A stretch of 64,000 bases of DNA from Actinocatenispora sp036503555 (lineage in GTDB: Bacteria > Actinomycetota > Actinomycetes > Mycobacteriales > Micromonosporaceae). Where the stretch lies: assembly GCA_036503555.1 (NCBI GenBank), contig DASXWQ010000071.1:1-64000 (forward strand), given 5' to 3'. The stretch's first letter is position 1; every line of letters begins with the position of its first letter. This document shows, one piece after another, positions 57,166-64,000 of this stretch. A program made the position numbers and the translations under genes. The notes under the pieces are model-generated. The model did no database searches. It saw nothing but the letters and a program-made list of their open reading frames with translations, and was not told where the DNA came from.

Positions 57166-58032
57166 CTACTTGGTGGTCTTCTTCGCGGTGTACACGTCCG
57201 CCTCGACGGGGACCGGGGTGTCGCTGGCGGCCTGACCGGACCGGACGGTCTTCCAGGAGCCGGACTCGACGGTCCACTGCTTCGCCCCGTACCTGACGCG
57301 CTCGACACCGGTGTCCGCGGCGTGCGCGACGAGCCAGTGCGCGAACTGCCAGCCCGACCGCTGCCCGTCCGTCGGTACGGTCAGGCCGGTGCTGCCGGCG
57401 CTGCGGGTGACGAGCGAGGTGCCCCAGTCCAGCCGCATCGCCTTGACGAGCGCGTCGCGCGCGGTCGTACCGCGGGTGCGGGGACCGTCGTGGAGGCTGC
57501 AGGTCAGCGCGCCGCCGGACGTGCCGACGAGCGCGTTGCCCACGGTCTCGGCCTCCGCCGCCCACTTCTGGTACTCGTCGGGGTGCGCGCTCTTCTGCAC
57601 CGCCTGCGCGGCCTCGGTGACCGACATGTCCTGCCAGCCGTCGACCTGGACGAGGTGGTCGTAGAAGACACCGGCGGCGTACCGGGGGTCGCTGAGCTGG
57701 TCGGGCTCGCCCCAGCCCTGGCTCGGGCGCTGCTGGAACAGGCCGATCGAGTCCCGGTCACCGCCGGCCAGGTTGGTGAGCTTCGACTCCTGGAGCGCGG
57801 TGGCGAGCGCGACGACGACGGCCCGGTCGGGCAGCTGCCGTCGGATCGCGACCGCGCCGATGGTCGCGGCGTTCGCGGCCTGGTCGGGGTTGAGCTCGAC
57901 GTCGTTGTCCGCGGTCTTCACCTGGCAGGACGACAGCAGCGGCGGATGGTACGTGTGCCCGCCGCCGCATCCGCCGGCCACCGCCGCGGTCACGGCAAGG
58001 GCGGCGACGCTCAACACGACACGACCGCGCAC
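57166..58032 (-). CDS. Lipoprotein with lysozyme-like (transglycosylase) domain
   Basis: The 288-residue precursor has a lipoprotein signal (VLSVAALAVTAAVAGGC). A lysozyme-like region follows with ATALQESKLTNLAGGDRDS and IGLFQQRPSQGWG; the Glu in QESKL is the candidate acid. Relatives are widespread in actinobacteria and often labelled heavy-metal transporter without support. A basic C-terminal domain of unknown fold follows. GAGGAGGAG before the GTG at 58032 decides the start over 58077. A peptidoglycan-related role outside the cell is likely. Confidence 0.8.
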   Translation of the reverse strand: MRGRVVLSVAALAVTAAVAGGCGGGHTYHPPLLSSCQVKTADNDVELNPDQAANAATIGAVAIRRQLPDRAVVVALATALQESKLTNLAGGDRDSIGLFQQRPSQGWGEPDQLSDPRYAAGVFYDHLVQVDGWQDMSVTEAAQAVQKSAHPDEYQKWAAEAETVGNALVGTSGGALTCSLHDGPRTRGTTARDALVKAMRLDWGTSLVTRSAGSTGLTVPTDGQRSGWQFAHWLVAHAADTGVERVRYGAKQWTVESGSWKTVRSGQAASDTPVPVEADVYTAKKTTK

Positions 58033-58100
58033 GCGGCTCCTCCTCGGTACCGCCGGGCCGGCCACGACGCCGGGCATCGCGGCGGCGGACGAAAGATCCG

Positions 58101-58144
58101 GCGGTGCCGCCGGTCCCTACAGGGTGTCAGGCCGGCGGTACCGC
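58101..58144 (-). terminator. Terminator of the enoyl-CoA hydratase-like gene
   Basis: GCGGTGCCGCCGG (58101-58113) pairs with CCGGCGGTACCGC (58132-58144), 13 positions with one G-T pair, around an 18-base loop. It lies seven bases after the stop. Confidence 0.6.
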
Positions 58145-58151
58145 TGCCAAA

Positions 58152-58937
58152 TCAGCCGGCCGTATCGGGGATCCAGGACGGATCGCGCTTCTCGCGGAAC
58201 GCGGCGACCCCCTCGCGCCCCTCGGCGGACAGGAAGTACCCGGCGGACAGCTCGGCCAACTCGTCCAGCTCGGCCCGGATCGGCGGCTCGCCGCGGCGCA
58301 GCAGCCGCTTGGCCCCGGCGAGCGCGTCGGGCGCCCCGCGCACCAGGTCCCGCACGTACCCGCGGAGCGTGTCGGCGAGCGCGTCGGCCGGTACCGCGGC
58401 GGTGACGAGGCCGAGGTCGGCGGCGCGGCGGCCGTCGAACACCGCGCCGGTCAGGTACAGCTCGGCGGCGGCGCGGGACGGCAGCCGGCGCAGGACAGGG
58501 GCGGAGATCACGGCGGGGATCACGCCGAGGCGTACCTCGGTGAACGCGAACGTGGCGTCCTCGGCGGCGACGGCCAGGTCACATGCCGCGATCAGGCCGA
58601 GGCCGCCGGCGCGGGCCGGGCCGCCGACGCGGGCGACGACCGGCTTCGGCGCGTCCCAGATCGCGGCGAGCAGCTCCGGCAGGTCGCTCGCCGGTACCTG
58701 GCCGGCGTCGCGCGCGGCGGCCGTCTCGGCGAGGTCCGCGCCGGAGCAGAACACGCGGCCGGCGTGGTCGAGCACGACCACGCGTACGGCGGGGTCGGCG
58801 AGGGCGGCGCGCAGGCCGGCGAGCAGCTCGGCGACCAGCCGGCGGGACAGCGCGTTGCGGTTTCGGTCGCTGTCGAGCGTGAGGGTGGCCACACCGTCGG
58901 CGGCCGCGTATCGGACCAGGGGCGGAGCGTCGTGCAT
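58152..58937 (-). CDS. Enoyl-CoA hydratase/isomerase family protein
   Basis: The 261-residue crotonase-fold protein has the first oxyanion-hole segment (VFCSGADLAE) and the second (GGPARAGGLGLIAACDLAVA). TFAFTEVRLGVIPAVIS carries the Glu that corresponds to one catalytic acid. The other canonical Glu, after GGG, is not obvious, so the reaction may differ from simple hydration. It acts on acyl-CoA thioesters in the cytoplasm. It is divergent from hemW with only 20 bases between start codons. Confidence 0.88.
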   Translation of the reverse strand: MHDAPPLVRYAAADGVATLTLDSDRNRNALSRRLVAELLAGLRAALADPAVRVVVLDHAGRVFCSGADLAETAAARDAGQVPASDLPELLAAIWDAPKPVVARVGGPARAGGLGLIAACDLAVAAEDATFAFTEVRLGVIPAVISAPVLRRLPSRAAAELYLTGAVFDGRRAADLGLVTAAVPADALADTLRGYVRDLVRGAPDALAGAKRLLRRGEPPIRAELDELAELSAGYFLSAEGREGVAAFREKRDPSWIPDTAG

Positions 58938-58957
58938 CACCGCGTCAGACTAGACGG

Positions 58958-60184
58958 ATGCCCTCAGCCCTTCCGGACGGCGAGCCTGTGCCCGCCGACG
59001 GCTCTCTCCCGGCCGCCGCGTTGACCTCGGTCGGCGCCCACGGCTTCGGTGTGTACGTGCATGTCCCGTTCTGCGCCAGCCGCTGCGGTTACTGCGACTT
59101 CAACACGTACACCGCGACCGAGCTGCCGGGTGTGGACCGCTCGTCGTACCCGGATCTGGTGCTGGCCGAGCTGGCCCTCGCCCGCCGCGTGCTGGACGGT
59201 ACGGCGCCGCCGGTGCGCAGCGTCTTCTTCGGCGGCGGTACGCCGACGCTGCTGCCGCCGGACGACCTGGCGCGGATCCTGGCCGGGATCGCCGAGACGT
59301 TCGGGCTGGAGCCGGACGCGGAGGTGACGACCGAGGCGAACCCGGAGTCCGTGACGCCGGAGTCGTTGCGCGCGCTGCGCCGGGCCGGTTTCACCCGGAT
59401 CTCGCTGGGCATGCAGTCGGCCGCCCCGCACGTGCTGCAGGTCCTCGACCGGCGGCACACGCCGGGCCGGGCGACGGCGGCCGCGGCCGAGGCCGCCGAC
59501 GCCGGCTTCGACCACGTCAACCTCGACCTGATCTACGGCACGCCCGGCGAGTCGGCCGAGGACTGGGCGGCCAGCCTCGACGCGGTCCTCGGCATGGCCG
59601 AGGCGGGCGCCGTCGACCACGTCTCGGCGTACTCGCTGATCGTCGAGGAGGGCACCCGCCTGGCGGGCCGGATCCGGCGCGGCGAGCTGCCGCCGCCGTC
59701 CGACGACCTCGCCGCCGACCGGTACCTCGCGGCCGAGGACCGCCTCACCGCCGCCGGCCTGTCCTGGTACGAGGTGTCGAACTGGGCGACCGGCGAGGCC
59801 GCCCGCTGCCGGCACAACCTGCTCTACTGGGCCGGCGGCGACTGGTGGGGCCTCGGCCCCGGCGCACACAGCCACGTCGGCGGCGTCCGCTGGTGGAACG
59901 TCAAACACCCCAGCCGGTACGCCGAGCGTCTCGCCACCGGTTCCCCCGGCGCCGGCCGGGAGATCCTCACCGCCGCCGAGCGGCACACCGAGGACGTGCT
60001 GCTGCGTACCCGGCTGTCGTCCGGGCTGCCGCTCGACGTGCTGAACGACGCGGGCCGGACCGCCGCCGACCGGGCGACGCTCGCCGGCCTGCTCGACGCG
60101 ACGGCGCTCGCCGCCGGCCGCGCCGTCCTCACCCTCCGCGGCCGGCTGCTCGCCGACGCCGTCGTCCGCGACCTCCTGGACTGA
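58958..60184 (+). CDS. hemW: HemW, radical-SAM heme chaperone
   Basis: The 408-residue radical SAM protein has the cluster motif C39-xxx-C43-xx-C46 (PFCASRCGYCDFNTY). Next come FFGGGTPTLL, TTEANPESV and a HemW-type C-terminal domain (GWGDWWGLGPGAHSHVGG region). It lacks the extra Cys pattern of HemN, so it is the heme-trafficking protein rather than coproporphyrinogen dehydrogenase. CAGACT six bases before the ATG suggests a leaderless start. hemW before hrcA-dnaJ is a common gene order. Its stop nearly abuts that of the convergent DUF4870 gene. Confidence 0.92.
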   Translation: MPSALPDGEPVPADGSLPAAALTSVGAHGFGVYVHVPFCASRCGYCDFNTYTATELPGVDRSSYPDLVLAELALARRVLDGTAPPVRSVFFGGGTPTLLPPDDLARILAGIAETFGLEPDAEVTTEANPESVTPESLRALRRAGFTRISLGMQSAAPHVLQVLDRRHTPGRATAAAAEAADAGFDHVNLDLIYGTPGESAEDWAASLDAVLGMAEAGAVDHVSAYSLIVEEGTRLAGRIRRGELPPPSDDLAADRYLAAEDRLTAAGLSWYEVSNWATGEAARCRHNLLYWAGGDWWGLGPGAHSHVGGVRWWNVKHPSRYAERLATGSPGAGREILTAAERHTEDVLLRTRLSSGLPLDVLNDAGRTAADRATLAGLLDATALAAGRAVLTLRGRLLADAVVRDLLD

Positions 60185-60185
60185 C

Positions 60186-60575
60186 CTACTTCAGCACCGG
60201 GTACGCCAGCGGGTGCTGGTACTGCTTGCCGTCGTTGGCCCGCACCGCGGCGATGATGTTGAACACCAGCGGGATCACGAACACGATGCTGAGCAGCCAG
60301 CGCAGGCCCGGCATGCCGAAGAGGCCGGCGCAGTTGCCGATGATCGCCAGGACGAGGTCGATGGCCGCCCAGGTGATGTTGAAGTTGAGCGCGCTGACCG
60401 CGTGCGCCCGCAGGGTCGGCGAGCTGCTGCCCTTCGTCACGTACGAGACCAGTGGCATCACCCAGCCGCCCACGCCGGAGAACAGCACGCCGACGGCGGC
60501 CAGGACGTGCGTGAGCACCGCCCAGTTGCGTTCCTCGACGCTGGCGTACCCGGTCGGGGCGGTGGGTTCGGTCAT
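60186..60575 (-). CDS. DUF4870 (Tic20-like) membrane protein
   Basis: The 129-residue protein has three or four transmembrane helices. The family pattern is present: ERNWAVLTHVLAAVGVLF, then LRAHAVSALNFNITWAAIDL and a C-terminal AAVRANDGKQYQHPLAYP. Function is unknown. It is convergent with hemW, with one base between stops. Its start at 60575 is set by MTEPTAPTGYASVEERNW. Confidence 0.87.
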   Translation of the reverse strand: MTEPTAPTGYASVEERNWAVLTHVLAAVGVLFSGVGGWVMPLVSYVTKGSSSPTLRAHAVSALNFNITWAAIDLVLAIIGNCAGLFGMPGLRWLLSIVFVIPLVFNIIAAVRANDGKQYQHPLAYPVLK

Positions 60576-60682
60576 GGGTACACGGTAAGTGAGGGTGTGG
60601 TGGGTGCTCGACCCCGCGTCCGGTCCCCGCGGCCGGCCTGTGACGATCCGGTACGAGCGGATCGGGCCGCCGGGGACGTAGA

Positions 60683-60709
60683 CTGGCACTCGTTGCTGTG
60701 GAGTGCCAG
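60683..60709 (+). promoter_or_regulatory. CIRCE operator of the hrcA-dnaJ operon
   Basis: CTGGCACTC-N9-GAGTGCCAG is a perfect inverted repeat matching the CIRCE consensus (xTAGCACTC-N9-GAGTGCTAA) with GC-leaning ends. It lies 32 bases before the hrcA start, so HrcA represses its own operon until heat or unfolded protein titrates GroEL. Confidence 0.95.
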
Positions 60710-60741
60710 GCTGTCCGGCGTGCCGCGAGGAGGTGGTGGGT

Positions 60742-61767
60742 GTGAGTCTCGACGAGCGCAAACTGGACGTTCTTCGCGCCATCGTCGAGGACTACATCGC
60801 CACCCAGGAGCCGGTGGGCAGCAAGAGCCTCGTCGAGCGGCACCAGCTGCGCGTCTCCTCCGCGACCGTGCGCAACGACATGGCCGTGCTGGAGGACGAG
60901 GGATACATCCACCAGCCGCACACGAGCGCCGGCCGCGTCCCCACGGACAAGGGATACCGGCTGTTCGTTGACCGGCTGTCACGGGTGAAGCCGCTGTCGC
61001 CGGCGGAGCGGCGGGCGATCCAGCGGCTGCTGTCCGGCGCGGTCGACCTGGACGACATCGTGCACCGGACGGTGCGGCTGCTGGCCCAGCTCACCCGCCA
61101 GGTCGCGGTCGTGCAGTACCCGTCGCTGGCGCGGAGCACCGTCCGGCACCTGGAGCTGGTGACGCTCGCGCCCGGCCGCCTGATGCTGGTCATGATCACG
61201 AACACCGGCCGGGTGGAGCAGCGCCTCGTCGACATGCCGGGTCCGCTCGGCGAGGACGACGTGCTCGACCTGCGCGCGAAGATCAACGAGAAGCTCGCGG
61301 GGCACCGGCTCAGCGAGAGTCCCCTGCTGATCCCGACGCTCGTCGACGACATGCCGCTGGCGCTGCGCCCGGCGATGGCGACGCTGTCCAGCGTGCTGCT
61401 GGAGACGCTGATCGAGCGGCAGGAGGAGCGCCTCTCCCTCGCCGGTACGGCGAACCTGGCGCGCGGCACCGCGCTCGACTTCCCCGGCTCGTTCCGTGGC
61501 GTACTGGAGGCGTTGGAGGAGGAGGTGGTGCTGCTGAAGCTGATCGGCGAGGTCGAGTCGCCCACCACCCTGCGCATCCGGATCGGTGACGAGAACGAGT
61601 TCGAGGGGCTGCGCACCACCTCGGTGGTGAGCACCGGATACGGGCCGGGTTCGGTCGTCGTCGGTGGCCTGGGCGTGCTCGGGCCGACCAGGATGGACTA
61701 CCCCGGCACGATCGCCGCCGTCCGCGCCGTGGCACGCTACGTAGGCGAGCTGCTGGCACAGAACTAG
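60742..61767 (+). CDS. hrcA: Heat-inducible transcription repressor HrcA
   Basis: The 341-residue protein has an N-terminal winged helix (LRAIVEDYIATQEPVGSKSL, RVSSATVRNDMAVLEDEGYI, HTSAGRVPTDKGYRLFVD). A GAF-like dimerisation domain follows, ending VLGPTRMDYPGTIAAVRAVA. It binds CIRCE and responds to GroEL availability. GAGGAGG before the GTG at 60742 decides the start. It leads the hrcA-dnaJ-rsmE-HIT operon. Confidence 0.97.
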   Translation: MSLDERKLDVLRAIVEDYIATQEPVGSKSLVERHQLRVSSATVRNDMAVLEDEGYIHQPHTSAGRVPTDKGYRLFVDRLSRVKPLSPAERRAIQRLLSGAVDLDDIVHRTVRLLAQLTRQVAVVQYPSLARSTVRHLELVTLAPGRLMLVMITNTGRVEQRLVDMPGPLGEDDVLDLRAKINEKLAGHRLSESPLLIPTLVDDMPLALRPAMATLSSVLLETLIERQEERLSLAGTANLARGTALDFPGSFRGVLEALEEEVVLLKLIGEVESPTTLRIRIGDENEFEGLRTTSVVSTGYGPGSVVVGGLGVLGPTRMDYPGTIAAVRAVARYVGELLAQN

Positions 61768-61832
61768 GGGCACCCGACCCACCGTCTTCAGGTACGGGCC
61801 GGCCTGCCGCAGATCGATACGACACGAAGGAC

Positions 61833-62984
61833 ATGGACACCGCAGTGGCCAACGACTACTACGCGATCCTCGGCGTGAGCCGCGAGGCCACACCGGACGA
61901 GATCAAGCGGGCGTACCGGAAGCTGGCGCGCCAATACCACCCCGACGTGAACTCCGCCCCGGACGCACAGGAGCGGTTCAAGGAGATCAACGCCGCGTAC
62001 GAGGTGTTGTCGGATCCGCAGAAGCGACAGATGGTCGACATGGGCGCGGATCCGCTCGCACCGGGCGGCGGTGGACCCGGCCCCGGTGGGCCTGGCGGCC
62101 CGTTCGTCGGGTTCCAGGACATCATGGACGCGTTCTTCGGCGGCGCCACCGGCGGTTCGCGCGGCCCGCGCCCGCGTACCCGGCCGGGTGCCGACGCGCT
62201 GATCCGGCTGGACCTGGACCTGGAGGAGACGGCGTTCGGCATCGAGGCGCCGCTCACCGTCGACACCGCCACTACCTGCAACACCTGCCACGGCGCCGGC
62301 ACCGCCCCGGGTACGCACCCGGCGACGTGCGACATGTGCGGCGGGCGCGGTGAGGTGCAGAGCGTGCAGCGCACGTTCCTGGGGCAGGTCATGACGACCC
62401 GCCCGTGCGGCAACTGCCAGGGCTTCGGCACGGTCATCCCGAACCCGTGCCCGACCTGCGGCGGCGACGGCCGTGTACAGACCCGGCGTACGGTCACGGT
62501 CAAGATCCCGGCCGGCGTCGAGGACGGCATGCGGATCCGGCTGGCCGGCCAGGGTGAGGTCGGCCCCGGCGGCGGCCCGCCCGGCGACCTGTACGTGGAG
62601 ATCCACGAGCGCACCCACGACGTGTTCAGCCGGAAGGGCGAGGACCTGCACTGCCGGGTCGTCCTGCCGATGACGGCGGCGGCGCTCGGCACGTCGATGA
62701 CGCTCAAGTCGCTGGACGGCGAGGAGAACGTCGAGGTCAAGCCCGGCACCCAGCCCGGCAGTACGATCAAGATCAAGAGCAAGGGCGTGCCCCGGCTACG
62801 CGGCGGCGGTCGCGGCGACCTCTTCGTCCACCTCGACGTCAAGACGCCGACGAAGCTGGACCCGGAGCAGGAGCGGCTGCTGAAGGAGCTGTCCCGGCTG
62901 CGCGGCGAGGAGACGATCGAGCCGACCCGGCCGGGCGGCGGGTTCTTCTCCCGGATGCGCGACGCGTTCAACGGCCACGCGTGA
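61833..62984 (+). CDS. dnaJ: Chaperone DnaJ
   Basis: The 383-residue co-chaperone has a J domain with H36-P37-D38. A Gly/Phe/Pro-rich linker follows (~70-100). The zinc domain has four CxxCxGxG repeats (CNTCHGAG, CDMCGGRG, CGNCQGFG, CPTCGGDG), and a C-terminal peptide-binding domain completes it. It stimulates DnaK ATPase. Being behind hrcA it is the second, HrcA-controlled DnaJ of actinobacteria. The ATG at 61833 has GAAGGAC very close; GTG 61845 (VANDYY) is a plausible alternative. Confidence 0.96.
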   Translation: MDTAVANDYYAILGVSREATPDEIKRAYRKLARQYHPDVNSAPDAQERFKEINAAYEVLSDPQKRQMVDMGADPLAPGGGGPGPGGPGGPFVGFQDIMDAFFGGATGGSRGPRPRTRPGADALIRLDLDLEETAFGIEAPLTVDTATTCNTCHGAGTAPGTHPATCDMCGGRGEVQSVQRTFLGQVMTTRPCGNCQGFGTVIPNPCPTCGGDGRVQTRRTVTVKIPAGVEDGMRIRLAGQGEVGPGGGPPGDLYVEIHERTHDVFSRKGEDLHCRVVLPMTAAALGTSMTLKSLDGEENVEVKPGTQPGSTIKIKSKGVPRLRGGGRGDLFVHLDVKTPTKLDPEQERLLKELSRLRGEETIEPTRPGGGFFSRMRDAFNGHA

Positions 62985-63712
62985 GCCTGCCGCTGTTCCT
63001 GGTCGACGCGGTGCCGCCGGCCGGTGCGTACCGGCTGGACGGGGCGGAGGGGCATCACGCCGCCGACGTGCAGCGGATGCGCGCCGGGGAGCGGCTGCTG
63101 CTCGGCGACGGTACGGGTGGGGTGGTCGAGTGCGTGGTCACCGCCGCCGGCCGCGGCGCGCTCGACCTGCGCGTCGAGGCGGTGCGCCACGAGCCGGCGC
63201 CGGCGCCGAGGCTGGTCGTGGCGCAGGCCCTCGCGAAGGGCGAGCGCAGCGAGCTGGCCGTGCAGGCGATGACCGAGGTCGGCGTCGACGGCATCGTGCC
63301 GTGGCAGGCGGCGCGGTCGGTGGTGCGCTGGCGCGGCGAGCGCGGTGAGCGGGCCCGCGAGCGCTGGGCCGCGGTGGTACGCGAGGCGGTCAAGCAGTCC
63401 CGCCGGGCGTACCTGCCGGAGGTGGCGGACTGCGCGGACACGGCCGGTGTCGCGGCGCGGCTGGGTGCGGCGGCGGCCGGCCTGGTGCTGCACGAGGAGG
63501 CGGAGCTGCCGCTCGCCACCGTGGACCTGCCCGATGACGGCGAGATCGTGCTGGTGGTGGGGCCGGAGGGTGGTATCGCGCCGGAGGAGCTGGCGGCGTT
63601 CACCGCGGCCGGCGCCCGGCCGGTCCGCCTCGGCACGGCCGTCCTGCGTACGTCGACGGCCGGGGTCGCGGCGCTCTCGGTGCTGAACGCCCGTACCGCC
63701 CGCTGGTCCTGA
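62981..63712 (+). CDS. rsmE: 16S rRNA (uracil-1498-N3)-methyltransferase RsmE
   Basis: The 243-residue SPOUT-class enzyme has a PUA-like N-terminal domain (EGHHAADVQRMRAGERLLL). Its knotted SAM-binding domain shows VAQALAKGERSELAVQAMTE, KQSRRAYLPEV, VVGPEGGIAPEEL and LGTAVLRTSTAGVAAL. It methylates U1498 of 16S rRNA. The GTG overlaps the dnaJ stop (GTGA). The gene order is standard for actinobacteria. Confidence 0.95.
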   Translation: MSLPLFLVDAVPPAGAYRLDGAEGHHAADVQRMRAGERLLLGDGTGGVVECVVTAAGRGALDLRVEAVRHEPAPAPRLVVAQALAKGERSELAVQAMTEVGVDGIVPWQAARSVVRWRGERGERARERWAAVVREAVKQSRRAYLPEVADCADTAGVAARLGAAAAGLVLHEEAELPLATVDLPDDGEIVLVVGPEGGIAPEELAAFTAAGARPVRLGTAVLRTSTAGVAALSVLNARTARWS

Positions 63713-63773
63713 CCCGCACCCGGGGCGGCCCGGCCGGGCGGCGGGCCGGAGTCGCGGGGTCCGTGGCGGCGCA

Positions 63774-63779
63774 TACGAT
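63774..63779 (+). promoter_or_regulatory. -10 element of the HIT gene (leaderless start)
   Basis: TACGAT ends six bases before the GTG at 63786, without a ribosome site. Confidence 0.45.
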
Positions 63780-63785
63780 CGGGGC

Positions 63786-64000
63786 GTGACCGACTGTCTG
63801 TTCTGCGGGATCGTCGCCGGGGAGATCCCGGCGACGGTCGTCAGCGACGAGGAGCGCGTGCTGGCGTTCGCCGACATCCAGCCGCAGGCGCCGACGCACG
63901 TGCTGGTGATCACCAAGGACCACCACCGGACGGCGGCGGACGCCGCGGCCGCCGACCCGGCCCTGCTGGGTGAGCTGGTCGCCGCCGCGCACCGGGTGGC
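63786..64000 (+). CDS. HIT family protein (N-terminal part)
   Basis: The visible 71 codons read MTDCLFCGIVAGEIPATVV and later APTHVLVITKDHH, the start of a histidine-triad nucleotide-binding protein with its CxxC zinc pair. The HxHxH catalytic motif lies beyond the right edge. In actinobacteria this gene is normally followed by phoH and ybeY. Such proteins hydrolyse AMP-linked amides. Confidence 0.9.
   Translation, partial: MTDCLFCGIVAGEIPATVVSDEERVLAFADIQPQAPTHVLVITKDHHRTAADAAAADPALLGELVAAAHRV

Overview
The window is chromosomal DNA from a very GC-rich actinobacterium. GC-biased codons, frequent GTG starts, 1- to 8-base stop/start overlaps, DnaA-box-like TTGTCCACA sequences, a F420-type enzyme, ComEA/ComEC, and a c-di-AMP riboswitch ahead of a cell-wall protein all fit this. 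Gene order and style suggest Micromonosporaceae, but that is inference. I found no rRNA, tRNA, transposase, phage gene or CRISPR array.

Layout. 1-5.4 kb: end of clpX, a small membrane protein, and valS-folC-DUF4233, followed by a 52-base tandem repeat. 5.6-14.1 kb: sugar catabolism, with a ROK repressor, two Gfo/Idh/MocA dehydrogenases, two xylose-isomerase-like barrel enzymes and an RpiB-like isomerase. The ROK gene and the second sugar operon share a split motif at identical spacing. 14.2-16.4 kb: an AraC-DinB fusion, a VOC protein and methyltransferases. 16.4-21.5 kb: two tandem secreted S53 (sedolisin) peptidases and a DUF3152 lipoprotein. 21.6-28.4 kb: a two-component system, a SARP/AfsR-type regulator, a DUF5134 membrane protein coupled to a 43-residue Cys-rich peptide, and an NRDE protein. 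28.7-33.4 kb: trpS with a complete tryptophan attenuator, and an FtsK/SpoIIIE-type ATPase with a coiled-coil membrane partner. 33.4-41.8 kb: a phoD-phosphatase-like operon and two coupled M1 aminopeptidases.

41.9-64 kb is mostly conserved housekeeping: paaK-like ligase, nadD-rsfS-phosphatase, comEA-comEC-holA, rpsT, lepA, a riboswitch-controlled secreted peptidase-like protein, an NmrA/TetR divergent pair with twin operators, hemW, and CIRCE-hrcA-dnaJ-rsmE-HIT.

The most interesting signals are non-coding. They are the trpS leader peptide with Trp-Trp codons and mutually exclusive hairpins, and a ~105-base intergenic element (two DnaA boxes, TAGGRT, G-quadruplex motif) present twice in opposite orientation. 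The ROK motif pair and the Cys-rich peptide gene with a SARP-like direct repeat in its promoter region follow. Many genes also carry a -10-like hexamer six to eight bases before the start codon, which suggests leaderless mRNAs.
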